21,670 bases of DNA from Lachnoclostridium sp. (GCA_015057755.1 SVDR01000043.1:1-21670), one strand, 5' to 3'. Positions 6,195 to 13,681 are shown, counted from the stretch's first letter. The notes: a model not told the origin generated them from the letters alone. Numbers and translations: made by a program.

Positions 6195-7103
6195 TTGAAG
6201 AAAAATCATAATTATATCGCGATTCCCCCGGGAGCAACCATCAAAGAACAGATCGGAATGCTTGGGATGAATCAGAAGGAGCTGGCAGCCAGAATGGGCA
6301 TGTCAGAAAAACATATCAGTAAGCTGATCAATGGAGAGGTTCAGCTGACTGTGGATGTTGCAATTCGATTAGAGATGATTTTGGGATTGCCGGCACAGTT
6401 TTGGTGCAATCTGGAGTCCATTTATAGAGAAAAATTATTGCGGATAGAGGAAGAAGAGGCAATGGAAGTTGATGTGGAAATTGCCCGCAAAGTTCCATAT
6501 GCGGATATGGTATTACATGGCTGGGTTGTAGAGGCGTCAAAGTGGACGGAGAAAGTTCTTCATTTGAGACGTTATTTTGAGGTCGCACAATTAGATTTTT
6601 TACGGAGTCCATTAATTCCGGAAATTGCATGTCGAAAAGTAGAACAGATTGAGTTTAACAATTACAAATTGCTTGTATGGGCTCAAAAAGCCAAAGTAGA
6701 AGCGAGAGATATTGTGACAAAGCAGGTAAATATTGAAAAATTAAAGCGCTCTTTAGCAAGGTTGAAGGAAGTTGTATTAACGCAAAATGATGGGGCCAAA
6801 GTGTCCGCAACAGGATTATTGGCTGATTGTGGAATTGCAGTGGTTTTACTTCCTCCAATGAATGATGTACATCTGTATGGTGCAACGTTCTATGATGGAA
6901 ATAAAATTGTTATGGGAGTTGTGGAGAATCCAGAGAACGAATGGGATTTCTGGTATAATCTGTTCCACGAACTTGCCCATGTTCTGCACGGAGATGTAGG
7001 GAAAAAAGGTGGAACGAATGAAGAGGATGAGGCGCGCGCTGATCAATTTGCAAAAAATATGATGCTGGAATTGTCATCGGAACACGGAAGTGAATCGGAA
7101 TAA
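6195..7103 (+). CDS. higA: HigA-like antitoxin fused to an ImmA/IrrE-type metallopeptidase domain
   Basis: The product has 302 residues. Residues 16-67 form an XRE/HigA helix-turn-helix (NQKELAARMGMSEKHISKLI, then LEMILGLPAQFW, diagnostic of HigA). After a linker, the C-terminal half carries FHELAHVLHGD with zinc-motif His258, Glu259 and His262, plus EARADQFA, in which Glu279 would be the third ligand. This is the COG3093 plus COG2856 architecture: the HTH should bind the toxin and repress the operon, and the peptidase-like domain may govern antitoxin turnover or sense stress. AGGAGG (6181-6186) stands 8 nt before TTG 6195, so I choose that over TTG 6174. The protein ends about 20 residues after Glu279. 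Relatives I recall continue considerably further, so C-terminal truncation is possible. Both genes of the pair use TTG starts, which should limit translation. Confidence 0.85.
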   Translation: MKKNHNYIAIPPGATIKEQIGMLGMNQKELAARMGMSEKHISKLINGEVQLTVDVAIRLEMILGLPAQFWCNLESIYREKLLRIEEEEAMEVDVEIARKVPYADMVLHGWVVEASKWTEKVLHLRRYFEVAQLDFLRSPLIPEIACRKVEQIEFNNYKLLVWAQKAKVEARDIVTKQVNIEKLKRSLARLKEVVLTQNDGAKVSATGLLADCGIAVVLLPPMNDVHLYGATFYDGNKIVMGVVENPENEWDFWYNLFHELAHVLHGDVGKKGGTNEEDEARADQFAKNMMLELSSEHGSESE

Positions 7104-7123
7104 GCTCGTATTCTCCAAAGTCC

Positions 7124-7152
7124 TTGTTCTTTCAGCCAAATTATGGTATCTT
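7124..7152 (+). promoter_or_regulatory. Candidate promoter of malic enzyme
   Basis: TTGTTC (7124-7129), a 17-bp spacer and TATCTT (7147-7152), 74 bp before the start codon. The match is moderate and nothing better is seen in this 123-bp gap. Confidence 0.4.
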
Positions 7153-7226
7153 TAAAACGGAGATGACTTTGACACGTTAAAGCAAGGCTTGTGACTTGGA
7201 AGACCTTGCGGAAGGAGAGGAAGTAT

Positions 7227-8402
7227 ATGAATTTCAACGAAGAAGCATTAAAACTCCATGCGGAGCATAAAGGAAAAATCGAAGTGATCAGCAAGGTTCC
7301 GGTAAAGACAAGGGATGATCTGAGTACTGCATACACACCTGGTGTTGCGGAGCCGTGTCGTAAGATTCATGAAAATAAGAACGATGTATACAAATATACT
7401 GCAAAGGGAAATCTGGTGGCCGTTGTTTCAGATGGTACAGCAGTTCTTGGTCTGGGAAATATCGGTCCGGAAGCAGCAATGCCTGTTATGGAAGGTAAAG
7501 CGATTTTGTTCAAGGAGTTCGGCGGTGTTGACGCCTTCCCGATCTGTCTGGATACTCAGGATGCGGACGAAATCGTAAAAGCGGTGAAGATGATCGCGCC
7601 GTGCTTTGGCGGTATCAATCTGGAAGATATCGCTTCTCCGAAGTGTTTTGATGTGGAGGCGAGACTGGAGAAAGAACTGGATATTCCGGTATTCCATGAT
7701 GACCAGCATGGTACAGCAGTTGTTGTGACAGCGGCTCTGCTCAATGCACTGAAAGTAGTTGGAAAGAAGATTGAGGATATTCATGTTGTTTTAAATGGTC
7801 CGGGATCTGCAGGTACAGCGATCATTAAGATGCTGTTGGCTACAGGCGTAAAGCATATTATCGCATGTGATGAAAATGGTATTCTTTACAAAGACCGTGG
7901 TGTGGGCATTAAGGATCATAAGGCGATGCTCTGTGAGATTACAAATCTCGAAGATAAGCGCGGTACTTTGGCAGATGCGATTGTCGGCGCAGATGTTTTC
8001 ATTGGTGTGTCCGTAGGCGGCGCATTGAAACCGGAGATGATCAAAACGATGGCGAAGGATCCGATCGTATTTGCGATGGCGAATCCGACTCCGGAGATCA
8101 TGTATGAAGATGCGATGGCGGCAGGTGTAAAAGTCATGGGAACCGGACGCTCTGATTACCCAAATCAGATCAACAACGTTCTGGCATTCCCGGGCATTTT
8201 CCGTGGAGCATTAGACTGTGGAGCAAGAGATATCAATTACGAGATGAAGGTAGCCGCAGCTCATGCGATCGCGGAATTAGTAACGGCTGATAAGCTGAGT
8301 GCAGATTACATTATTCCGGGCGCTCTGGAGCCGGGCGTTGCACAGCATGTTGCAATGCGCGTGGCAGAGGCGGCTGTGAAGTCAGGAGCGATCCGCAAAT
8401 AG
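7227..8402 (+). CDS. Malic enzyme (malate dehydrogenase, oxaloacetate-decarboxylating)
   Basis: The 391-residue cytoplasmic enzyme oxidatively decarboxylates L-malate to pyruvate with reduction of NAD or NADP, linking C4 acids to pyruvate and redox balance in a fermenter. Length and motifs fit the short bacterial form. [11 protein letters not shown] holds the catalytic Tyr36. DDQHGTA (Asp158, Asp159) is the metal-binding segment. [10 protein letters not shown] is the Rossmann dinucleotide loop, and [12 protein letters not shown] and [23 protein letters not shown] are near-invariant family blocks. The frame is open from 7191, but ATG 7227 has GGAGAGG at 6-nt spacing and matches the expected N-terminus, so I choose it. 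Coenzyme preference is not decidable from what I can see. It appears monocistronic, with a terminator after it that runs into the next gene's start region. Confidence 0.97.
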   Translation: MNFNEEALKLHAEHKGKIEVISKVPVKTRDDLSTAYTPGVAEPCRKIHENKNDVYKYTAKGNLVAVVSDGTAVLGLGNIGPEAAMPVMEGKAILFKEFGGVDAFPICLDTQDADEIVKAVKMIAPCFGGINLEDIASPKCFDVEARLEKELDIPVFHDDQHGTAVVVTAALLNALKVVGKKIEDIHVVLNGPGSAGTAIIKMLLATGVKHIIACDENGILYKDRGVGIKDHKAMLCEITNLEDKRGTLADAIVGADVFIGVSVGGALKPEMIKTMAKDPIVFAMANPTPEIMYEDAMAAGVKVMGTGRSDYPNQINNVLAFPGIFRGALDCGARDINYEMKVAAAHAIAELVTADKLSADYIIPGALEPGVAQHVAMRVAEAAVKSGAIRK

Positions 8403-8448
8403 CAGTCGAGCAATTTTGCTGAAAAACAAATAATCAGGAATAAGCAAG

Positions 8449-8489
8449 CACCCCTTCTGCATAAAATGAATAGCAGAGGGGTGTTTTTT
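8449..8489 (+). terminator. Terminator of malic enzyme, overlapping the next gene's ribosome binding site
   Basis: CACCCCTTCTGC (8449-8460) pairs with GCAGAGGGGTG (8473-8483), with one bulged T, across a 12-nt loop, followed by six T residues (8484-8489). The right arm contains AGAGGGG, the Shine-Dalgarno of the gene starting at 8490, and the T tract is its spacer. Confidence 0.8.
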
Positions 8490-9473
8490 ATGTCAGACTA
8501 TCGAAGATTGATTTCGTACATTTATGAATATGAAGGAAAAACGAAAGGAAAGAACATAGGATTTGTAAAGCTGGAGGCGCGAAATGGCCAGTGCAGACTG
8601 AATGTCAATGCAAAACGGGTGTATGTCGGAGGAAATGCTATCGGGGTATATTTGCTGGGAAGCGGCAATGTAAAAACATTTTTGGGAAATATGTTTGTGC
8701 GGAACGGCTGTGGAGAGTTTCGGACAACTGTGGATGCCGCTAACGTAGAGGGAAGCGGAAATCCACTTGATACATATTATGGGCTGGTCGTGCATGATGT
8801 GAAAGATTCATGGAGATCCTATCAGACGATTTGGGATGACGAAAAGGCGATGGAGCTATGTGAGGAGCAGGAAGTACAGCAGGAGTCAGAACAGAATTCA
8901 GAGCAGGATTCGGAGGAGATTCAGGCTGCCGAGGTGGCGGAAGAGATAACGGAGACTGCGGGAAACACCGACAGAGAGGAAAGTTCCGACGGTGAAGAGG
9001 AGTCCATGGAAGAAGGTCCGAGTATTGAAAGTATGGTAGTTTCTCCGGAATTAGAAGATCCGGGTGTGCTTCGTTATCTGCAGGAGACAGAACAGCCCGC
9101 ACCGGATCCGGATGCGCGCTGGCAGCAAATGAGAAAAGAATATCCGAAAATTCAGCCGTTCGAGTATGATGGCAGCAGCGAGGTGCTGGCAATCCGCCCG
9201 GACGATATTGGCAAGCTTCCGCGAGAAAACTGGGTTTATGGAAACAACAGTTTTCTGCTTCATGGATATTATAATTACCGGTATTTAATCTTGGTGCGCC
9301 TGGATCAGGAAAATGGACAGGTGCGTTATTTACTGGGGGTTCCCGGTCATTATTACAGCAATGAAAAATACATGGCGAATATGTTTGGTTTTCCTAATTT
9401 TGTATTATCAAAAAAGCAGCCACCGAATGATGGCCGCTTTGGGTACTGGTATACGGAAATAAAACTCGCTTAA
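8490..9473 (+). CDS. Conserved-looking protein of unknown function with acidic central linker
   Basis: I do not securely recognise this 327-residue protein; the two ends recall Lachnospiraceae proteins annotated as DUF6128-like. It has no signal peptide or membrane span. Residues 1-110 form a globular part rich in beta-prone segments (FVKLEARNGQCRLNVNAKRV, YLLGSGNVKTFLGNMFVRNG). A roughly 65-residue acidic, Gln/Glu/Ser-rich linker follows. The C-terminal 110 residues form a second globular part with PFEYDGSSEVLAIRPDDIG, FLLHGYYNYRYLILVR and YLLGVPGHYYSNEKYMANMF. ATG 8490 is chosen over 8466 because AGAGGGG lies 8 nt upstream and the earlier ATG falls in the terminator loop. Its stop shares TTAA with the stop of the convergent gene. 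Confidence 0.75.
   Translation: MSDYRRLISYIYEYEGKTKGKNIGFVKLEARNGQCRLNVNAKRVYVGGNAIGVYLLGSGNVKTFLGNMFVRNGCGEFRTTVDAANVEGSGNPLDTYYGLVVHDVKDSWRSYQTIWDDEKAMELCEEQEVQQESEQNSEQDSEEIQAAEVAEEITETAGNTDREESSDGEEESMEEGPSIESMVVSPELEDPGVLRYLQETEQPAPDPDARWQQMRKEYPKIQPFEYDGSSEVLAIRPDDIGKLPRENWVYGNNSFLLHGYYNYRYLILVRLDQENGQVRYLLGVPGHYYSNEKYMANMFGFPNFVLSKKQPPNDGRFGYWYTEIKLA
9409..9440 (-). terminator. Intrinsic terminator of the radical SAM gene, embedded in the convergent coding sequence
   Basis: On the minus strand AAAGCGGCCA, an 8-nt loop and TGGCTGCTTT form a 10-position stem with one mismatch, followed by further T residues (six T in a row in all). It lies 30 nt beyond the stop at 9470, inside the 3-prime end of the gene on the other strand. 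Confidence 0.7.
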
Positions 9474-10165
9474 TGATCGACTCCGCGAAGCTCTGCGTGC
9501 TCCACATATGGTTTTACGATGTCCATAAAGGAGAGAAGTTCTTCTTTGCTGTAGCTGGAAAATCCGGAAACTAAGACATTTTCGGAATCGACGTAATTTT
9601 GCAGAAAATAATTGGGACATCCGGAAATCCACTCACCGATTCTGGCAAAGTCTTCTGCATCGTGCAGTTCTTTGACAACAGTTGTGCGGAATTCGTAGGG
9701 AACGGTACCCTGTTTTAAAAATTCGGCACTTTCCATAATGGTCCCTATATTTGCGGACGGTATTCCGATCACTTCGGGATACCGTTCTTTGCATGTCTTG
9801 ATATCCATGGCAACATAGTCAATGAGTCCTTCTTGGCAGAGTGATTTCAAAATATCCGGTCTGGAGCCGTTGGTGTCCAGTTTGACACGGTAGCCCAGTT
9901 CGCGCACGCGCAAGATAAACTCCCGGAGATCCGGCTGGAGAGTCGGCTCGCCGCCGGTAATAGCCACGCCTTCCAGAATGCCTTTTCGTTTTGTCAGAAA
10001 TTTGAATATTTCTTCTTCTGTATAAAGTGCTTCTGCGTCATTTCCGAGGAGATCGCTGTTATGACAAAATGGGCAGCGGAAGTTGCAGCCGCCGGTAAAA
10101 ATGGTCGCCGCCACATGACCCGGGAAATCGAGAAGAGTTGTTTTTTGTAAACCGCAGATTTTCAT
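9470..10165 (-). CDS. Radical SAM activating enzyme, anaerobic ribonucleotide reductase activase-like (NrdG2/PflA group)
   Basis: The product has 231 residues, within the usual size for glycyl-radical-enzyme activases. Near the N-terminus GGCNFRCPFCHN gives the cluster motif CxxxCxxC at Cys27, Cys31 and Cys34, followed by GVAITGGEPTLQPDL and VKLDTNGSRPD, standard SAM-binding motifs. The start MKICGLQKTTLLDFPGHVAATIFTGGC is characteristic of the group annotated as anaerobic ribonucleoside-triphosphate reductase activating protein (NrdG2). Such enzymes use SAM to place a glycyl radical on a partner. No nrdD or other glycyl radical enzyme is present in this window, so the partner is unknown. ATG 10165 has AGAGGA upstream. 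Tandem palindromes cover its promoter. Its stop overlaps the convergent gene by 4 bases. Confidence 0.88.
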   Translation of the reverse strand: MKICGLQKTTLLDFPGHVAATIFTGGCNFRCPFCHNSDLLGNDAEALYTEEEIFKFLTKRKGILEGVAITGGEPTLQPDLREFILRVRELGYRVKLDTNGSRPDILKSLCQEGLIDYVAMDIKTCKERYPEVIGIPSANIGTIMESAEFLKQGTVPYEFRTTVVKELHDAEDFARIGEWISGCPNYFLQNYVDSENVLVSGFSSYSKEELLSFMDIVKPYVEHAELRGVDH

Positions 10166-10200
10166 AGGAATGTCCTCTGTTTTTCATGTTTGTGTTATGC

Positions 10201-10235
10201 ATGTCATTATAACATAAAAAATGTCAGGTTGACAT
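10201..10235. promoter_or_regulatory. Tandem 15-bp palindromic operator-like sites
   Basis: ATGTCATTATAACAT (10201-10215) and ATGTCAGGTTGACAT (10221-10235) agree at 11 of 15 positions and start exactly 20 bp apart, about two helical turns. The second is a perfect ATGTCA-N3-TGACAT palindrome. They cover the -10 and the -35 region of the minus-strand promoter and lie upstream of tadA. I do not recognise the regulator. Confidence 0.6.
10206..10214 (-). promoter_or_regulatory. Extended -10 promoter of the radical SAM gene
   Basis: Minus-strand TGTTATAAT is a perfect TATAAT with an extended TGn element. The -35 position (10234-10229, TGTCAA) is poor, which suits an extended -10 or activator-dependent promoter. 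The implied leader is about 35 nt. Confidence 0.75.
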
Positions 10236-10315
10236 ATCCAATTCGGAAAAAGAAAAACTTGCGCGATGTGTGGATAACGGGTAAACTATTCTAAAATGAT
10301 GAAGGGAGAATCTAT

Positions 10316-10909
10316 ATGGCACGAATGACACAAGAGGAGCGTTTCATGCGCGAAGCCATCCGTCTTGCGAAAAAGGCGGCTTCACTGAAAGAGGTTCCGA
10401 TCGGCTGCGTCATTGTTTATGATGGGAAAATTATTGGGCGGGGATATAATCGCCGCATTATTGATAAAAATGTATTGGCACATGCAGAAATTGCAGCAAT
10501 TCGAAAGGCTTGCCGTGTTCTCGGAGACTGGCGTTTGGAAGAGTGTACGATGTACGTGACGCTGGAGCCGTGTCCGATGTGTGCGGGTGCGATTGTACAG
10601 GCCAGAATCCCTAAGGTAGTGATCGCCTGCATGAATCCGAAGGCTGGCTGCGCAGGTTCTGTATTGGATATGTTCCATGAAGACGGGTTCAATCATCAGG
10701 TGGAGACGGAAGTTGGATTGATGGGAGATATTTGTTCCCAGATGTTGAAGGATTTCTTTAAAGAATTGAGAGAAGAAGGCAAACGAAAGAAAAAGGAGGC
10801 CGAGGCTCGTGAAGCAGGTAGACACGAAGAAACTGGTGCTGGCATGTCTGGTGATCATGGTTCTCATGATTCTGTACACAAAGGTACAGACGGGAATGGA
10901 GCAGAGTAG
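10316..10909 (+). CDS. tadA: tRNA-specific adenosine deaminase (A34 to inosine)
   Basis: TadA converts adenosine 34 of tRNA-Arg(ACG) to inosine. The cytidine-deaminase-fold motifs are complete: HAE (His56, catalytic Glu58) and PCPMC (Cys86, Cys89) bind zinc, and PIGCVIVYDGKIIGRGYNRR is the usual N-terminal strand pair. The start ATG 10316 follows AGGGAGAA. The total of 197 residues exceeds the usual 150-165. The extra tail begins around the basic run GKRKKKEAEA, and residues 165-197 (Gly/His/Ser-rich, without the look of a folded domain) are coded inside the next gene in another frame. This suggests that an original stop near codon 160-165 was lost. Its position ahead of the SRP RNA matches B. 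subtilis yaaJ. I see no convincing promoter. Confidence 0.95.
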   Translation: MARMTQEERFMREAIRLAKKAASLKEVPIGCVIVYDGKIIGRGYNRRIIDKNVLAHAEIAAIRKACRVLGDWRLEECTMYVTLEPCPMCAGAIVQARIPKVVIACMNPKAGCAGSVLDMFHEDGFNHQVETEVGLMGDICSQMLKDFFKELREEGKRKKKEAEAREAGRHEETGAGMSGDHGSHDSVHKGTDGNGAE

Positions 10910-11639
10910 ACGCGAGGCAGAGGTGGAAGCAGCAGAACGACCGAATTCGCTTTTGGCTTCCGGACAATTGCTTGGTTTTGCAGAGGCTTCCGAGGAAACG
11001 GTGGAAGAGCAAGAGACCGAAGACGAAGAGAATATTCTTGGTCCGGCAGAAAAGATAGACATAAAGAAAGCAAGAAAAGAACCGTATGGACTGGTCGTTG
11101 AACTGGATTATGTCAGTGCCGGCCGCATTTCGCTGCATGGAAATTTTGGCTATCTGGCAGTCGCGTTGAATGTGGCGGACGACGGAACCGTTTCTGCAAC
11201 CATTGAAAATGCAGTCACATTGGAAGAATTAGGCGGAATCAAGATGGGTGGTGCGGCTTACACCGATATTCTCGGCGGCGATGGCTGTGCGTTGATCGTA
11301 CCGGGAATTCACAACGAAGAGATTGCGAGACGCCGCAGATTTTTATATATAGAAGAAACGAATGAGATCACAGGCGGAATCGTAGCTCCGGACTGGATGA
11401 TGCAGAAGGTGTCCTGTCATGATTATTCTGATGCGGTAACAGAAGAAGCGCTTGTGGGAGAAGCGAAGCAGATGCTGGATCGGGAGAGCAAGCTGCTCTA
11501 TGGTCCGGTCGTGATTCCGGAATATGACAGCAATGTGTATGGTATCCTGGCAGAAAGCGGTGAGAATCTTGAGGATATCTGGTATGGCATCTGGGACAGA
11601 GACACGGGGACTCTGGTTAAAGTTCCATTATTTGATTAA
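10809..11639 (+). CDS. Membrane-anchored protein of unknown function
   Basis: I do not recognise this 276-residue protein. GTG 10809 is chosen because AAGGAGG (10794-10800) lies 8 nt upstream. Residues 8-24 (KLVLACLVIMVLMILY) form one hydrophobic segment, predicted as a signal anchor with the rest outside the cell. An acidic linker (EETVEEQETEDEE) is followed by a domain from about residue 80 onward, with ELDYVSAGRISLHGNFGYLA, GGDGCALIVPGIHNEEI and a C-terminal GIWDRDTGTLVKVPLF. No cysteine pair, lipobox or catalytic motif stands out. It overlaps tadA by 101 bases in a different frame; since its SD and N-terminal helix are good, this gene is likely real and the tadA tail is the unusual part. 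It may be co-transcribed with tadA. Confidence 0.8.
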   Translation: MKQVDTKKLVLACLVIMVLMILYTKVQTGMEQSRREAEVEAAERPNSLLASGQLLGFAEASEETVEEQETEDEENILGPAEKIDIKKARKEPYGLVVELDYVSAGRISLHGNFGYLAVALNVADDGTVSATIENAVTLEELGGIKMGGAAYTDILGGDGCALIVPGIHNEEIARRRRFLYIEETNEITGGIVAPDWMMQKVSCHDYSDAVTEEALVGEAKQMLDRESKLLYGPVVIPEYDSNVYGILAESGENLEDIWYGIWDRDTGTLVKVPLFD

Positions 11640-11697
11640 AAGTCTGTGAAGATTCTATGGCAAACCTAAGGCAAAATGGCTGAAAAATCAAGAAGGC

Positions 11698-11726
11698 TTG
11701 ACAAAAGCGAGGTTTCCATGTATACT
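11698..11726 (+). promoter_or_regulatory. Promoter of SRP RNA gene
   Basis: A perfect TTGACA (11698-11703), a 17-bp spacer and TATACT (11721-11726); the predicted start near 11732-11733 coincides with the first base of the closing helix of the RNA. Confidence 0.92.
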
Positions 11727-11731
11727 AAGCG

Positions 11732-12001
11732 AGTCCGTACAGCCGGGGAGTTAGCGGTGCCCTGTACCTGCAATCCGCTATAGCAGGGGTGATGTTTTGC
11801 CTAGGGTACTTTCTTGTGGAGCTGCCCCTGGTAAGTGACGTTGACGCTTTGGTCTTACGCAACGGGAACCTCTGAACCGTGTCAGGGCAGGAATGCAGCA
11901 GCACTAAGGAGATCCTCTCGTGTGCCGTGAGGGTGCCGGGGCTGAGTTGGCTGCCAGGGTAACGTCTGTGAGAGGTATTCGAAGCAAAACGTACGGATTT
12001 T
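11732..12001 (+). ncRNA. ffs: Signal recognition particle RNA, large Gram-positive type (4.5S/scRNA)
   Basis: The ~270-nt RNA scaffolds Ffh and targets ribosomes making membrane and secreted proteins. The 5-prime end has the Alu-domain signature (GGTGCCCTGTACC TGCAATCCGC, around 11758-11781). The SRP-binding tip is clear near 11880-11905: GTGTCAGG, the GGAA tetraloop closed by GCA/TGC, then AGCAGCAC. The ends GTCCGTAC (11733-11740) and GTACGGAT (11991-11998) form the closing helix, which fixes both boundaries to within a few bases; a T run follows at 11998-12001. The long form with an Alu domain is the type of Bacillus and many Clostridia. Position after tadA and before dnaX matches B. subtilis scr. 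Confidence 0.95.
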
Positions 12002-12036
12002 AAAATGAATAAAGATTATTACAAAGGGGTGCAGTA

Positions 12037-13554
12037 ATGAAAAAAAGACTTTTATGTTTACTGTTGCTCCTTTTTGCATTGTTTGCGGTCATTATTGTGG
12101 TTCCAAGAGTGCTTGACGGGACACTCCCGATAAAGCCGGGACCGGGTACGGATGTGACGGAAATGGTCATCCCGCCAACAGAAACCATGGAAAATATGGT
12201 CTTCCCATATGAGACTGTTCCGATTGAGGGGGAAATGACTCCACCTGAGACAACTCCGCAGATAGTTCCGGGACCGTCGGATGAACCTGGCGAACCGGTA
12301 GACCGTGTGAAGGTTGAGACAGAGCTGATCTTTGCGTCAGATATGCATTATATGTCTCCAAACCTGACCGACTACGGAAAAGCGTTCAATGAGCTGATCG
12401 ACAACGGCGACGGAAAAGTGGTTCGCTACATGGTGGAAATCTGGGAGGCGTTTGCGGAAGAAGTGATCGCTGCCCGTCCGGATGCCCTGATCCTGAGCGG
12501 CGACCTGACGATTAACGGTGAAAAGATCAACCATCAGGAGTTTGCCGGTCGTTTGGCGCAGATCGAGGCTGCTGGAATTCCGGTCCTTGCAATTCCAGGA
12601 AATCATGATATTAACAACCCGTATGCGACCAAATATTTCGGAGATGCCCAGAGCTTCATTGAGACTGTGACTCCGGAAGAATTCCGTGCAATTTATGCAG
12701 ATTTCGGATACAGCGAAGCTGCCAGCCATGCACCGGATTCCCTCAGTTATCTTTATGTGTTAAATGAAACGACATGGATGCTGATGCTTGACAGTTGTAT
12801 TTATGATCCGGGAAATGAAGTTGACGGTGAGATAAAAGAAGGAACCATGATGTGGATCGAACAATGCTTAAAGGAGGCGTATGCCCAGGGTATTACCGTA
12901 ATTCCTGTGGCACACCATAATTTGCAGGAGCTGAGCCGCGTTTACGTGGAAGAATGCGTGATTCGAAACCATGAGGAACTGCTGGCATTGTTTGAAAAGT
13001 ACCTGACTCCGGCATTTTTCAGCGGTCATCTGCACGTGCAGAGGATTCTGAAGCACACCAAAGGTCCCGGTACTCCGGCAGAACACTACGGAATCACGGA
13101 AATAGTCAGCAATGCATTGATCATTCCGCCATGTCAGTATGGAAGACTGTCATTGCATGCGGACGGAACCATGTCTTACCATACAAAGAACACGGATGTT
13201 TCCAGCTGGGCGGCGAAGCACGGCATACAAAATGAGGATCTTCTGAACTTCCCTCAGTTTAGTGATGAATACATACGTGAAGTAGTCATGAAACAGACCT
13301 ACAAGTATATTAAATATATTCCGGAAGACAGAAAAGAGCGAATGGCTGCGTTTTATGCGGATCTTTACAAGGATTATTACGCCGGTCGCCAGATCAGCTA
13401 TAAAGAGCGGACAAAAGAACTGGGATACATCTGGTGGAATAAATATATGAATCCGAGTACTCAGTTCCGCCAGATTGAAGGTATGCTGAAAGACAGTGTG
13501 GTCATCAACAATAACGTGGAAATTCCGAATTCGATCCACCAGATTCGAGAATGA
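12037..13554 (+). CDS. Calcineurin-like metallophosphoesterase, secreted or membrane-anchored
   Basis: The product has 505 residues. Residues 1-22 are a Lys-Arg start plus a hydrophobic helix (LLCLLLLLFALFAVIIVV), a signal peptide or anchor. A Pro/Thr/Glu-rich linker runs to about residue 95. The catalytic domain then shows all metal-binding motifs in order: DMH (Asp102, His104), GDLT (Asp156), GNHD (Asn189, His190, Asp191), AHHN (His293) and GHLH (His331, His333). It should therefore be an active two-metal phosphoesterase working outside the membrane; the substrate is unknown. The last 120 residues have a Tyr/Lys-rich helical look. AAAGGGG stands 7 nt before ATG 12037. It lies 36 bp after the SRP RNA, so it may be read through from that promoter, and is closed by its own terminator. 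Confidence 0.93.
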   Translation: MKKRLLCLLLLLFALFAVIIVVPRVLDGTLPIKPGPGTDVTEMVIPPTETMENMVFPYETVPIEGEMTPPETTPQIVPGPSDEPGEPVDRVKVETELIFASDMHYMSPNLTDYGKAFNELIDNGDGKVVRYMVEIWEAFAEEVIAARPDALILSGDLTINGEKINHQEFAGRLAQIEAAGIPVLAIPGNHDINNPYATKYFGDAQSFIETVTPEEFRAIYADFGYSEAASHAPDSLSYLYVLNETTWMLMLDSCIYDPGNEVDGEIKEGTMMWIEQCLKEAYAQGITVIPVAHHNLQELSRVYVEECVIRNHEELLALFEKYLTPAFFSGHLHVQRILKHTKGPGTPAEHYGITEIVSNALIIPPCQYGRLSLHADGTMSYHTKNTDVSSWAAKHGIQNEDLLNFPQFSDEYIREVVMKQTYKYIKYIPEDRKERMAAFYADLYKDYYAGRQISYKERTKELGYIWWNKYMNPSTQFRQIEGMLKDSVVINNNVEIPNSIHQIRE

Positions 13555-13576
13555 CAAGGTGTGAAAATGGAAAAAT

Positions 13577-13625
13577 AAAAGAGAGAGGCCAAGGACGTGA
13601 AATTTTCCCTTGCCCCTCTCTTTTT
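13577..13625 (+). terminator. Intrinsic terminator of metallophosphoesterase gene
   Basis: GAGAGG-C-CAAGG pairs with CCTTG-CC-CCTCTC with a small internal mismatch, flanked by A and T runs (TTTTT at 13621-13625). It begins 23 nt after the stop, and its 3-prime half overlaps the next promoter's -35. Confidence 0.8.
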
Positions 13626-13638
13626 CATGTATTATAAT
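13610..13638 (+). promoter_or_regulatory. Promoter of the pfk-dnaX operon
   Basis: TTGCCC (13610-13615), a 17-bp spacer and a perfect TATAAT (13633-13638), 43 bp before ATG 13682. The -35 lies within the preceding terminator stem. Confidence 0.75.
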
Positions 13639-13681
13639 CATATTAAGTATGCCATATTGGAGAAAGGACGGAACATAGATT

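Noticed and set aside
7043..7336. A minus-strand frame covering the higA end and malic enzyme start, considered as a remnant transposase or missing higA tail
   Set aside because: The part over malic enzyme is clearly antisense, and the rest matches nothing I recognise.
8740..9192. Pro/Ser-rich minus-strand frame opposite the acidic-linker protein
   Set aside because: It arises from the Glu/Gln-rich linker read backwards; the plus-strand gene has the good ribosome binding site.
10259..10287. Possible tadA promoter (TTGCGC, 17 bp, TAAACT)
   Set aside because: Both boxes match the consensus poorly, and a competing TAAAAT nearby is equally weak; not strong enough to list.
10382..11062. A 226-codon minus-strand frame across tadA and the next gene
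   Set aside because: It is antisense to the zinc-motif region of tadA, shows no recognisable domain, and has no convincing start signal.
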